From Bacilli bacterium (GTDB taxonomy: Bacteria; Bacillota_I; Bacilli_A; RF39; UBA660), in contig CAADYO010000001.1 of the NCBI GenBank assembly GCA_900753325.1, positions 62,001 through 126,000 of the forward strand: a stretch of DNA of 64,000 nucleotides, given 5' to 3'. The position numbers and the translations under genes were made by a program. This document shows positions 34,208 to 42,905 of the stretch, piece after piece (the stretch's first letter is position 1; every line of letters starts with the position of its first letter). The notes beneath the pieces were generated by a model. The model saw only the letters and a program-made list of their open reading frames with translations, was not told the origin of the DNA and ran no database searches.

Positions 34208-36170
34208 AAATATTTCCTGTTTCTACTTTTATATCATTTTCTTCGCCTATTACAATTCCTTCTACATCCTTAAATCTATCGACTGTTGGATCATAAACTG
34301 GAACTTCATCTTTTATTTCTGGTGATGTTGCTAGAAATTTATCTAATTTTAATTTAATCTGATCTTTACTAAAAGGTTTGGCAATATAATCGGCGAATCC
34401 TTCATCAAGATATTTTTGTTCACATCCTGATATAGCGTCTGCTGTTAAAGCAATTACTGGTGTTTTAAACAATGGATTCTTCTTTAATTCTTTTAAAGCT
34501 GTTTCACCTGACATAATTGGCATCATAATATCCATAAGAATTAAGTCATACTTTCTTCCTAAATTGATTTTATTAAGACATTCTTGACCATTTTCGCATT
34601 CATCTATTTGAAGATTGAATGAAGCTAGGGCACGTTTCGCAACTTTAATGTTTAGTTTGTTATCATCAACTATTAAGATTTTTTTATCACTGTAGTTGAC
34701 TTCTTTTAGTCTAAGTGCTATTTCTGTTGTATTGATTAGTTGTGTATCAGTTAATGGCTTGGTTTCAAAAGATATTTTTTGTGGAAGTTGGACCATAAAG
34801 ATAGAACCTTTTCCATAACTACTTTGAACATTTATTTTTCCGCCCATCATTTCAACTAGCTTCTTGGTAATAGCAAGTCCTAAGCCAGTTCCTTCAGCTG
34901 TGGAGCTTTTTTCAATGTCTAAACGTTCAAATTTGGTGAATAATTTATTAATATCTTCGGCTTTTATTCCACGCCCAGTATCTTTTACAGTTATTATTAA
35001 TAAACAGTCACTACCCTGATTAATACATTTAGTAGTAAATTCAACTGTACCAGAATCTGTATATTTAATAGCATTTGATAATAAATTATTAATTACTTGC
35101 TTTACATGAATTCTGTCTCCAATTAATTGATATGGGATATCTTCAGCAATATTAGTTTTTAGTTCTAATTGCTTATCACAAATTCTAGTAGCATTTACTT
35201 TAGCTAAAGTTTCAGCCTCTTTACGATAATTATAGGTTGTGTCAATTATTTCTAATTTGTCACTTTCTATTTTATTAATATCCATGATGTTTCCAACTAT
35301 TTCTAGTAAAGTACGAGAAGCAGCTACTACATCGTCTAAATCTTCTTTCATATTACTTGGAATATCTTCTCTTTCGGCCATATCTTCAGATAAGCCAACA
35401 ATGGCATTTAGAGGTGTTCTAATTTCATGAGACATACTTGATAAGAAATCACTTTTAGCATGATTGGCTTTTTCAGCTTGTTCTTTTGCAATATTTAATT
35501 CCGCTATCATTTTTAAATCCGGATTTTCAATAGTAAAGAACATAATTAGATTAACATAGGCCATTACAAATGGTTCAAATATAATACTTGGAAACATAGT
35601 TCTTATAAATACACCACATACAAGTAGGAAAAGCATTGTATATATTGGTATATATTTTTTATTAGTAATTTCTATTTTTCTGGTTGCTATAGAAATCAGT
35701 GCTATTGTTATAATTCCAATTATTAAAATAATAGTATTGATAAAGGCAATTGAATAGGAAACACCAGATGAATCAAGAATTTCATTTGTATTTATAACAT
35801 CAATTTTGGAAAAAACAATTAATAATGCAAAAACTGTATTTATTATTATAACACTTTTCGCAAAAATTGAATCTTTCACTTCTCGCCCTATAGATATTGT
35901 ATATACATATAATAATAAATACATTATCCAATAAGTAATAAATAAATAGTCAAACTTTAGTAAAGTACCTACTAAATCAACACTTACGCTTGGAACTTTT
36001 TTTGCTATAACAATGACTACTAAATCATATACAGCTTGACATATATTAATGGCTAGTAATTTATGATATAATCTTGTTTCTTCATTATTGGCATTCCTTT
36101 TTGTTCTAAAAATTACATTAACTAATAATGTAATTAAAAATGTTGCAATAGGAAAATATATACAACTCAT
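34206..36170 (-). CDS. Hybrid sensor histidine kinase with attached receiver domain
   Basis: 654 aa. About seven hydrophobic segments cover residues 1-210; a dimerisation/phosphoacceptor domain follows with FLSSMSHEIRTPLNAIVG (His about residue 249), then an HATPase domain (INNLLSNAIKYTDSG, VKDTGRGIKAEDI, GTGLGLAITKKLVEMMGG) and a receiver domain (KILIVDDNKLNIKVAKRAL, the phosphoacceptor Asp in LILMDIMMPIMSG, and TADA and KPF). No DNA-binding output is attached, so phosphate must travel onward, as in phosphorelays. An HPt-receiver protein at 52690 is a candidate partner. The sensed signal is unknown. Single gene. Confidence 0.93.
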   Translation of the reverse strand: MSCIYFPIATFLITLLVNVIFRTKRNANNEETRLYHKLLAINICQAVYDLVVIVIAKKVPSVSVDLVGTLLKFDYLFITYWIMYLLLYVYTISIGREVKDSIFAKSVIIINTVFALLIVFSKIDVINTNEILDSSGVSYSIAFINTIILIIGIITIALISIATRKIEITNKKYIPIYTMLFLLVCGVFIRTMFPSIIFEPFVMAYVNLIMFFTIENPDLKMIAELNIAKEQAEKANHAKSDFLSSMSHEIRTPLNAIVGLSEDMAEREDIPSNMKEDLDDVVAASRTLLEIVGNIMDINKIESDKLEIIDTTYNYRKEAETLAKVNATRICDKQLELKTNIAEDIPYQLIGDRIHVKQVINNLLSNAIKYTDSGTVEFTTKCINQGSDCLLIITVKDTGRGIKAEDINKLFTKFERLDIEKSSTAEGTGLGLAITKKLVEMMGGKINVQSSYGKGSIFMVQLPQKISFETKPLTDTQLINTTEIALRLKEVNYSDKKILIVDDNKLNIKVAKRALASFNLQIDECENGQECLNKINLGRKYDLILMDIMMPIMSGETALKELKKNPLFKTPVIALTADAISGCEQKYLDEGFADYIAKPFSKDQIKLKLDKFLATSPEIKDEVPVYDPTVDRFKDVEGIVIGEENDIKVETGNI

Positions 36171-36218
36171 TTGCTACACCTCTTATTTTGTTACTATTTG
36201 TATTTAGTATAGCAGAAC

Positions 36219-36258
36219 AAACGACAAATTTCAATTTATAAATTTCAATTTGTCGTTT
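36219..36258. repeat. Palindrome at the IS200/IS605-type right end
   Basis: AAACGACAAATT (36219-36230) and AATTTGTCGTTT (36247-36258) form a 12-bp inverted repeat. Inside it AAATTTCAATTT occurs twice in direct repeat, a duplication relative to the shorter hairpin at 53678-53695. Position and shape fit the terminal hairpin recognised by TnpA of this IS family. Confidence 0.6.
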
Positions 36259-36367
36259 AATCGTCACCAATCAAATTTCCTACTTTACAAAATAGAATAA
36301 CCTATATTCTCCATAGACTTAAATTTGCAACAGTCGCTGTCGTACTAATTATTTTATTTATATTTCT

Positions 36368-37008
36368 TTAACTATTTTGACAATGTATTCTTAATTCTTC
36401 AAACATAATATTTATACTGGCATTTATATCTCTATCATTTTCGCATCCACAATTTAAACATGTCCAGTTTCTAACTTCCAAATTATTTGTTTCTTGTGTT
36501 ATTTCATCACAATGACTACATTTTTTACTGCTTGGAAAGCATGTATCTACTTGATAATAATATTTTCCAAGTAAATTACTTTGCCATTGAAGCATTTGAT
36601 ATATTTTATTAAAAATGACATCTAGTATATTTTTAGCTAAATTGTGATTACTACTCATTTCTTTAACATTTAATTTTCACTTACAATGATGTCATGTTAT
36701 TTTACTTAACACAGGTCCTACTTTGTCAAATATAACGCTTACATAATATTTATTTTTTGTCTCTTTTTCTACAGTCGCATTTATTATTCTACCATTAATT
36801 TTTTCTAATTTTCTATAACCTCTAACATCTACAAATTCAAGTTTTGGTAATTTTATCTTTTTATTTTTTAAATCTTGGATAATTCGTTCTTTTAGAAAAA
36901 TAATTTTTAAAACTATCTTCTAAATTGAAAACAACACATCTCAAACTACAAGAGTCTACTTCCTTTAAGAATGAATATTCGATATATAAACTTTTTATTT
37001 CGCTACAC
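36368..37008 (-). pseudogene. tnpB: Broken tnpB (RNA-guided nuclease of IS605 family)
   Basis: Three pieces of a TnpB are readable on the minus strand. 37008-36886: SEIKSLYIEYSFLKEVDSCS and FKNYFSKRTNYPRFKK, the N-terminal helical part. 36883-36715: KLPKLEFVDVRGYRKLEKI and KYYVSVIFDKVGPVLS in a shifted frame. 36658-36368: a 96-aa C-terminal part with the zinc ribbon CSHCDE...CLNCGC and the last RuvC piece NDRDINASINI. The RuvC I and II catalytic regions between the second and third pieces are deleted, so no active nuclease can be made. Identity is clear; loss of function follows from the deletions. Confidence 0.88.
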
Positions 37009-37020
37009 ATAATAAATAAA

Positions 37021-37061
37021 AAAATGCATTTTTTAATCTTTTCTTATTAAAAATGCATTTT
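37021..37061 (-). terminator. Intrinsic terminator of the plsC-like gene
   Basis: Two AAAATGCATTTT blocks form the arms of a stem whose upstream arm lies in the last codons of the gene ending at 37033; a T run follows on the minus strand. Confidence 0.7.
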
Positions 37062-37986
37062 CTTTTTTAGGTATTAGCTTTTTTGTAAACTGGTATACTT
37101 CATTTGCAGAAGTTACACCTTTTTCTCTATATGTTCTTGCCTCAATTATGTCACGATTATATACTGGCCATTCGCTTAGTTTTTGATCAACAAATCTTTC
37201 ATAATAATTCGAATCAAAGTCTCTACGGTCACCTTTGCCTGTACTTTCCCATACTTCGTATTTAAGAGTTGCCATCTCATCTCTTAAAGCATCCTTGGCT
37301 TCGCTTTCATTTTCTTTTGTATAATCACCTTCTGGAATATAGTCTGACACTTCAAAGTTTTTTCCTATATTGACAATAAATTCATCGCCATATTGTTCCA
37401 TACCTATTGGGATTATTGTGGCGTTTGTTCTATAAGCCATTTCTATTATTCCAGGATATAATGGAAGTATTGGTCTACATGGGTCCAAATTCCAAATTCC
37501 TTCAGGATACATTAATATATTGCCACCTTGTTCAAGAACTCTTACGGCAGTTTCTTTAGCTACGTGCCTATCGCTTTTTGAATTTGTATCGACATAGACA
37601 GTACCATTTAAATCGGCAGCAAATCCATCAAAATTTCTGTACATTGTTTCCGGATCACCGCAAAGTATGTGGGCTTGTTTGGGCGTTGCCTCACAAACAA
37701 TTTCCAAGTCATATCTTCCTATATGACTAACAGCATAGATAATTGGTCTTTTATTTTCGGTGTGTGATTTATCATCAAGCAGTTCTAGTTTTCTACCGGT
37801 GAAAATTCTTTGCAAACGCAGTGCTTTTACTAATAATGGTTTTATAGTTTGTCTAAATTTAATACCTTTTATTTTTTCACCTTTTAGGTATACATATTCT
37901 CTTAAATCTCGATAATAATCTATCATTTCTTCATTTGACATTCTCATTATTTCAAATTCTGATACAGGTTTAAAACCGTCTTTCAT
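37033..37986 (-). CDS. PlsC-family 1-acyl-glycerol-3-phosphate acyltransferase
   Basis: 317 aa. The acyltransferase motif I HxxxxD appears in AVSHIGRYDLEIV; motif III as MYPEGIWNLDP (the usual FPEGTRS variant) and motif IV region AYRTNATIIPIGMEQYGD. No obvious membrane helix, so association is probably peripheral. Such enzymes acylate lysophosphatidate or related glycerol lipids. The long N-terminal and C-terminal extensions and the EGIWN variant mean a different acyl acceptor is possible. Single gene with its own terminator. Confidence 0.82.
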   Translation of the reverse strand: MKDGFKPVSEFEIMRMSNEEMIDYYRDLREYVYLKGEKIKGIKFRQTIKPLLVKALRLQRIFTGRKLELLDDKSHTENKRPIIYAVSHIGRYDLEIVCEATPKQAHILCGDPETMYRNFDGFAADLNGTVYVDTNSKSDRHVAKETAVRVLEQGGNILMYPEGIWNLDPCRPILPLYPGIIEMAYRTNATIIPIGMEQYGDEFIVNIGKNFEVSDYIPEGDYTKENESEAKDALRDEMATLKYEVWESTGKGDRRDFDSNYYERFVDQKLSEWPVYNRDIIEARTYREKGVTSANEVYQFTKKLIPKKENAFLIRKD

Positions 37987-38263
37987 AATAAGTCCTCTTC
38001 CTTCTCGAATGGCTGTATTATAGCATATTTTTTTCTACTGGTCAATTATAATGTAGCTTCTTGAGTTACATTATTTATGGTTTCTTAGTGTTTGTTAATG
38101 GCTAGATAATATAATACAACAGCATTATAAGTTGATGGCATAATACTTTTTTTCTAGTATAGCTTATTTTTCAAAAATTATCTTCCTTTTTATGTATAAG
38201 TTATTTTCTTATATATTTTTATTTAGATTTTGTCTTCTTAATAGAAAAAACAGTTACAGAGAA
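37987..38263. other. Intergenic region without a recognised gene
   Basis: 277 bp of very AT-rich sequence between the plsC-like and CmpB-like genes. No reading frame with a start signal stands out. It includes the upstream region of the plsC-like gene and, at 38251-38272, the CmpB terminator. Nothing else is supported. Confidence 0.5.
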
Positions 38264-38272
38264 TTATAACTG
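38251..38272 (-). terminator. Intrinsic terminator of the CmpB-like gene
   Basis: CAGTTA and TAACTG arms (6 bp) followed on the minus strand by TTTTTTC; the upstream arm lies in the last sense codons and the stop codon at 38264 is in the loop. Confidence 0.7.
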
Positions 38273-38995
38273 CTTTTGCCTTTGTTCTTTTTTCATTTGT
38301 CTTGCTTCCTTTGCTTTATTAATAAGTTCTCTCATTATATCTCTAAATTTATGTGATTTATCTTTAGCGTGTGGGAAGGCATTTATTAAACGTTTTGTTA
38401 AGAAGTTGTTGTGTAACTCTTCAACTATTTTATTTTTTACCTCACCTGTATTATCTTCACCATACCTTTTGAAACTTTTATTGAATTTTATAACTGTACC
38501 TCCTGATATTATGGTATCTGTATAAAATATTATTGAAAGAATGATACTTATAGTCATTAAGACATTGTTTGGTAAAAGTAAGATTAAACTTTCCAGCCAT
38601 GGATTTATGTATCTAACTACTAATACACCAGCCAAGCCAAATAAAACTCCATTTTGTAGACAGATTCTGCCATTAATGTTAAATTTTTTATTTGAGTAGT
38701 CCCACCAACGTAGGTGAAATATTTTTTCAGCTATTAAACTACATAAATATTCTATAGTTAGGCAAACAATCATACTCATTATAAATAAAGCGATTATATC
38801 ATTTTTATATTTTTGAAGAGCGAGAATCATAGCAATACTACTATATCCAAATATAGGAATATATGGTCCTATTAAAAAGCCTCTATTTAAAACTATTTTC
38901 TTTTCTATTAAACTTACTGATGTTGATTCAACAATATAGCCAATAATTGAATAAATAAAGAATAATAAAAACAAATTATAATAATTATACTCCAT
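38264..38995 (-). CDS. CmpB-like membrane protein (putative ABC transporter type IV family)
   Basis: 243 aa with about five or six membrane helices in the first 160 residues and a charged cytosolic tail. The block NRGFLIGPYIPIFGYSSIAM and WWDYSNKKFNINGRICLQNGV are hallmarks of the PF06541-type CmpB family, whose members have no proven function despite the 'ABC transporter' label. The C-terminal 60 residues are Lys/Arg-rich and probably helical. Located 13 nt after the ZIP transporter gene, likely in the same unit. Confidence 0.75.
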   Translation of the reverse strand: MEYNYYNLFLLFFIYSIIGYIVESTSVSLIEKKIVLNRGFLIGPYIPIFGYSSIAMILALQKYKNDIIALFIMSMIVCLTIEYLCSLIAEKIFHLRWWDYSNKKFNINGRICLQNGVLFGLAGVLVVRYINPWLESLILLLPNNVLMTISIILSIIFYTDTIISGGTVIKFNKSFKRYGEDNTGEVKNKIVEELHNNFLTKRLINAFPHAKDKSHKFRDIMRELINKAKEARQMKKEQRQKQL

Positions 38996-39008
38996 AATGA
39001 ATTCCCCT

Positions 39009-39761
39009 TTATATTAATTGTGATAATAGTAGTAAAACAACTCCTATAGTTATACCAACATAGCTTGTTTTCTTATCTGATGATGCTTTCACTCTTGGTA
39101 TTAATTCACTTGTAACAATGAATAATAACATACCTAATGTTAGTGACAGAAGTACTCCTAAAAGTATGGAACTTATGGTTGTTAGATTTAGGAAGAACAT
39201 TATTAATCCTCCTAGGAAAGTTGACAACGATACAAAGCCTATAATACTTAAAGTTTTCCAAATATTATCATTACTTTGATAGAATGTGGCAGCTATTACC
39301 ATACCTAATGGTATATTATGAAAGCCTACTCCCAAGGTTACAGCTAAACCTAACTTGCTATCAGTAAGGAATGTTGAATAAACAGCCATTCCTTCAATAA
39401 TATTATGAAGTACTAATGCACAGGATGTAATCACACCAATATGAATTAGATTTTCTTTATAATCTTTTTTTGTCATGGAACTTTCTTCATGATCAGGAAT
39501 AAAATGATCGAGAAGTTTTAATATTCCATAACCTATAACGGTACATATTATAAAAATAAAGATGTGCTTAATGCCTAAATTTTCAATTATTTCTGGTAAA
39601 AGGTCTGTTATTAATAACATGCCAATGACACCTAGAGCTAGACCGATTGAAAAGTCTACTACTTTATCTTTTTTCTTTACTAGGAAAGCAAGAAGTGAAC
39701 CGATTATTATAAACACTCCTAGTAATAAGGTGGTTAGTAATCCTATTTTTGCATTATTCAT
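39009..39761 (-). CDS. ZIP-family metal transporter
   Basis: 250 aa, about eight helices. The two metal-site helices are visible: ALVLHNIIEGMAVYSTFL (HNxxEG) and VTLGVGFHNIPLGMVIA (HNIPxG), the ZupT/ZIP signature; LPEIIENL lies earlier. Imports zinc or other divalent metals. The ATG at 39761 is one base after the uppP stop, and its AGGAG sits in the last codons of uppP, so the two are translationally coupled. No metalloregulator site was recognised. Confidence 0.88.
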   Translation of the reverse strand: MNNAKIGLLTTLLLGVFIIIGSLLAFLVKKKDKVVDFSIGLALGVIGMLLITDLLPEIIENLGIKHIFIFIICTVIGYGILKLLDHFIPDHEESSMTKKDYKENLIHIGVITSCALVLHNIIEGMAVYSTFLTDSKLGLAVTLGVGFHNIPLGMVIAATFYQSNDNIWKTLSIIGFVSLSTFLGGLIMFFLNLTTISSILLGVLLSLTLGMLLFIVTSELIPRVKASSDKKTSYVGITIGVVLLLLSQLI

Positions 39762-39762
39762 A

Positions 39763-40575
39763 TTATACTCCTATCATTATTAAAACTATTATAGCTAATA
39801 TTAGACGATAAATCATGAATATTTTAAAATCATGTTTGTGTAAGTATTTTAATAAGTATTTTATACATAGCAAACCGACGCCAAATGATATTAATACACC
39901 TAGGACAAAGGTTAAAAGATTAGCTCCGATAACAGTCCAAGTAGCTTTTTTAAATAGTTGAAGGACTAGGGCTCCACAAACTACTGGTGCACTTAAATAA
40001 AATGAAAACTTAGCAGCATCTTCACGATTAATTCCTAATGTTCTACCTGCTGCGATGGTTGTACCAGATCTTGAAAAACCGGGAATTAGTGCTAATACTT
40101 GGCTACAACCAATTATAATAGCATCTTTTACGGTCATCTTTTTAATACTTTTGTCTGATTTGCTATATTTATCTGCTAGATAGATAATTATACCCATTAT
40201 AGCTAAAGCTAAAGCTATTATAACGTAATTATTTCTAATAGTATTTTCAATAACATCTTCAAATAATACTCCAGTAATTGCTGCTGGTATAGTTGCAACT
40301 ATTAAATACCAAAAAATTTTACCTTCATCATCTTTTACACCTTTCGTAATGCCTTTACTTATCATATTGATGAAGTCTTTAAAAAAGTATATTCCAATTG
40401 CTAACAGAGTCCCAAAATGAAGGGCTAAGTCAAAAGTTAGAGCCAAATGGGCGTCCATTCCTTTGCCAATTCCAAATAAATCTCTAAATATTATTAAATG
40501 AGCTGATGAGGAAATTGGTAAAAATTCAGCAATCCCCTGAATAAGACCTAAAATTATAATTGATATAAAATCCAT
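39763..40575 (-). CDS. uppP: Undecaprenyl-diphosphatase UppP/BacA
   Basis: 270 aa, eight helices. GLIQGIAEFLPISSSAHL and LIPGFSRSGTTIAAGRTLG are the two catalytic half-motifs of BacA-type enzymes, which dephosphorylate undecaprenyl diphosphate to recycle the carrier for wall synthesis and give bacitracin tolerance. Located 12 nt after the manganese pyrophosphatase and coupled to the ZIP gene. Identity is certain. Confidence 0.97.
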   Translation of the reverse strand: MDFISIIILGLIQGIAEFLPISSSAHLIIFRDLFGIGKGMDAHLALTFDLALHFGTLLAIGIYFFKDFINMISKGITKGVKDDEGKIFWYLIVATIPAAITGVLFEDVIENTIRNNYVIIALALAIMGIIIYLADKYSKSDKSIKKMTVKDAIIIGCSQVLALIPGFSRSGTTIAAGRTLGINREDAAKFSFYLSAPVVCGALVLQLFKKATWTVIGANLLTFVLGVLISFGVGLLCIKYLLKYLHKHDFKIFMIYRLILAIIVLIMIGV

Positions 40576-40586
40576 GTATTCATCTC

Positions 40587-42206
40587 CTAATTTTCAAATA
40601 TTGGCATTATGATTGGTACAACGTGTTTTTTACGTGAAACACATTTTGGTATGAAGTATCCTTCAGTTATGTCTTCTTTATTATGAGCTAATGTTAAAAT
40701 ATCTTTACCTTTAGTGTTAAATATTACATAACTACCATTTTTAATAATATCGGTAACGTATAGAGCAACTAATCCATAATTATTAGCTTCACTTACTTTA
40801 TCTAGAACATGAACGTATTCATTCATATCTTTTTCTATCTCCTCAAAGTTCATAGTGAAGAATTGACCAATAGCAAATTTCTTGTCATTAACCGTATAAA
40901 TTTTAAAGTCATTATATAAAACGTCTTCTTTACTCATTCCTTCTAGTGAAGTACCTGCTTTTAATAAATCCATTCCATATTTTTGATAGTCAACACCAGC
41001 TATTTTTGATAAATAGTTAACTGCTTCTACGTCCATTGGTGTTGCTGTTGGACTTTTCAATATTAAAGTATCAGATAATATTCCTGATAAAAGTGCCCCA
41101 GCTATTTCTCTTGGCATTTCAATACTTTTTTCTTTAAACAAAGAGTAAACAATTGTACAAGTTGAGCCAACAGCCATATTTCTGAAATTAATTGGACTAT
41201 TCGTTGTGATACTACCTAGGTTGTGATGGTCTATTATTTCTACTATGTCTGATTCTTCTAAACCTTCTACGCTTTGTAACTTTTCATTATGATCAACTAA
41301 AATTACACGCTTTGGATGTTTTTCAGATAAGTCTGTTATTCTTAGTAGTCCTAGACATTTATTACGGGTATCAACAATTGGATAATTAGTATGTTTTAGT
41401 TTATTATTAACATCAACAACGTTATCAACAAATTCTGTTACTTCAAACTTAGTAGGATTATTACATCTTAGCATAGTTTTAATGTAGTTTGCTAAAGTTA
41501 TTAATCTAGTTATGTGATATGTTGGATATGGAGTTCTTATAACATTAACTTTATTTTTACGGGCGATTTCTAAATGTTCTTCCTTTATTTCAGAATCTCC
41601 TGATAGTATTAATAGTTTTACTCCAGAATTAACGGCATATTCAATGACACTGTGGCGATCTCCAACAATTAAGACCATATCTCTTTCTAATTTAACATTC
41701 TCAATGATTGTTGTACTACGATATGCAGCTACTAAGATACGACCTATTATTTCATCATCAAATTTTAATAGTTCTTCTCCTTTTAACACATGGATTATAT
41801 TTTTGTATGATGTATATAAGTCTTCTGTGTTTTCATTTACAATAGTATGTGATAAGTCTTTTAAAGTAATTAATCCTGTAAAATAATTTTTATCATTGAT
41901 AACTGGAAGTCCTGTTAAATTTTCAGCAATCATTTTTTGATATCCATTATAAATAGAATCATTTTCTTTAATAAAAAAGCCTTTGTGATAATCAATATCT
42001 TTTAATTGCAATTTTACATCATTTAAATACTCTGGTGCTGGTAAATTAAAGTATTTTAAGGCATAAGCAGTTTCTTTATTTACATCTCCTAATATTCTTG
42101 GTTCAGTATTCTCACCTAATTTATTTTTTAAATAAGATAATCCTATGGCAGACATTACTGAATCACTATCTGGTTTTTTATGACCGAAAATATATGTCTT
42201 TTGCAT
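40587..42206 (-). CDS. ppaC: Manganese-dependent inorganic pyrophosphatase with CBS and DRTGG domains (family II)
   Basis: 539 aa, larger than plain family II enzymes because CBS pairs flank a DRTGG domain in the middle. Catalytic residues: FGHKKPDSDSVMSAIGL (HxxxDxD), VDHNE, EIIDHHNLG, and the C-terminal substrate part CVSRKKHVVPII. CBS segments: LTGLPVINDKNYFTGLI and NYPIVDTRNKCLGLLRI. Adenine nucleotides regulate relatives of this type. The ATG at 42206 is preferred (AAGGA at 6 nt). It removes the PPi released by biosynthesis, next to uppP. Confidence 0.92.
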   Translation of the reverse strand: MQKTYIFGHKKPDSDSVMSAIGLSYLKNKLGENTEPRILGDVNKETAYALKYFNLPAPEYLNDVKLQLKDIDYHKGFFIKENDSIYNGYQKMIAENLTGLPVINDKNYFTGLITLKDLSHTIVNENTEDLYTSYKNIIHVLKGEELLKFDDEIIGRILVAAYRSTTIIENVKLERDMVLIVGDRHSVIEYAVNSGVKLLILSGDSEIKEEHLEIARKNKVNVIRTPYPTYHITRLITLANYIKTMLRCNNPTKFEVTEFVDNVVDVNNKLKHTNYPIVDTRNKCLGLLRITDLSEKHPKRVILVDHNEKLQSVEGLEESDIVEIIDHHNLGSITTNSPINFRNMAVGSTCTIVYSLFKEKSIEMPREIAGALLSGILSDTLILKSPTATPMDVEAVNYLSKIAGVDYQKYGMDLLKAGTSLEGMSKEDVLYNDFKIYTVNDKKFAIGQFFTMNFEEIEKDMNEYVHVLDKVSEANNYGLVALYVTDIIKNGSYVIFNTKGKDILTLAHNKEDITEGYFIPKCVSRKKHVVPIIMPIFEN

Positions 42207-42235
42207 ATTCATTCCTTCTTTCTTTTTTATCTAAA

Positions 42236-42253
42236 AAAGGGAAGATTCCCTTT
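42236..42253 (-). terminator. Intrinsic terminator of the HD-domain gene
   Basis: AAAGGGAA-GA-TTCCCTTT followed on the minus strand by TTTTAGA; located 10 bp downstream of the stop at 42264. Confidence 0.75.
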
Positions 42254-42263
42254 ATTACTATAT

Positions 42264-42752
42264 TTAATGTCGAAGTAATAAAATTAGTAAAAACGTTCCA
42301 ACTATTTTTACATGTTGTTTTATAACTCTCCCTTGCTCAAATATTGCAGAGGCATCATCAACAAAATCAACAATCCAACCTTCCATGTATTTAGGTGGTG
42401 TGAATGTTATTGGAAACATATGTGTTTTTATAATATCTATTTGTTTCTCATTTAGTTTAAAGTATTGGGTAGCATTTTTAACAGCAATACCAGGGTGTTT
42501 ACGAAGTCTTACTACGAAGTTCTTATCACTGACTTCTTCTTGGAAAAAATCATGTAATAAGGCTGCTATAGTTGACTCTTTATAATCTAGGTGTAATATT
42601 TTGGTAATTTTATATGTATAGTAGGCAACCCGAACGGAATGCTCATATCTATTAATTCCGTGATGTTTCACCTTTTTTAACTTTTGAAACTCTTTGTTAT
42701 TACTAACTTCACAAATAATTTTGTTAAATTCATTGTCTTGATATATCTTCAT
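42264..42752 (-). CDS. HD-domain protein (putative phosphohydrolase)
   Basis: 162 aa. Metal ligands of the HD superfamily: RYEHSVRVAYYTYKI, AALLHDFFQEE and a later WIVDFVDDASAIFEQ. The C-terminus IVGTFLLILLLRH is hydrophobic. The HKHPGIA-like segment RKHPGIAVKNATQYF resembles HD hydrolases acting on nucleotides. Substrate unknown. It stands alone after dnaB with a 150-bp gap. Confidence 0.78.
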   Translation of the reverse strand: MKIYQDNEFNKIICEVSNNKEFQKLKKVKHHGINRYEHSVRVAYYTYKITKILHLDYKESTIAALLHDFFQEEVSDKNFVVRLRKHPGIAVKNATQYFKLNEKQIDIIKTHMFPITFTPPKYMEGWIVDFVDDASAIFEQGRVIKQHVKIVGTFLLILLLRH

Positions 42753-42905
42753 TATCTAGCCTCTATTTATTCTATTCAAACCTTTTCTATATAATAATAA
42801 CATAATCCCTTATTTTGTTAAAACGATAACTACTGTTAGGCCTTTCTCTTGACAATATTTGACATTTAATAGGAACGATGAAATATTATATCATTATTTG
42901 TTTTA

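Larger units (their letters stand above)
36219..37008 (-). mobile_element. Decayed IS200/IS605-type (TnpB-only) element
   Basis: Holds a broken tnpB followed, on the same strand, by about 110 nt of non-coding sequence ending in a palindrome. That non-coding block (36260-36365) is shared with the element at 53678-53880 and corresponds to where the TnpB guide RNA scaffold and right end lie. No tnpA is present. This accounts for the two gene-poor stretches 36171-36367 and 36659-37032. Confidence 0.75.

Noticed and set aside
36368..36658. A 96-aa frame with a zinc ribbon as a stand-alone transposase or regulator
   Set aside because: It is the C-terminal piece of a broken tnpB; the remaining pieces lie upstream in other frames.
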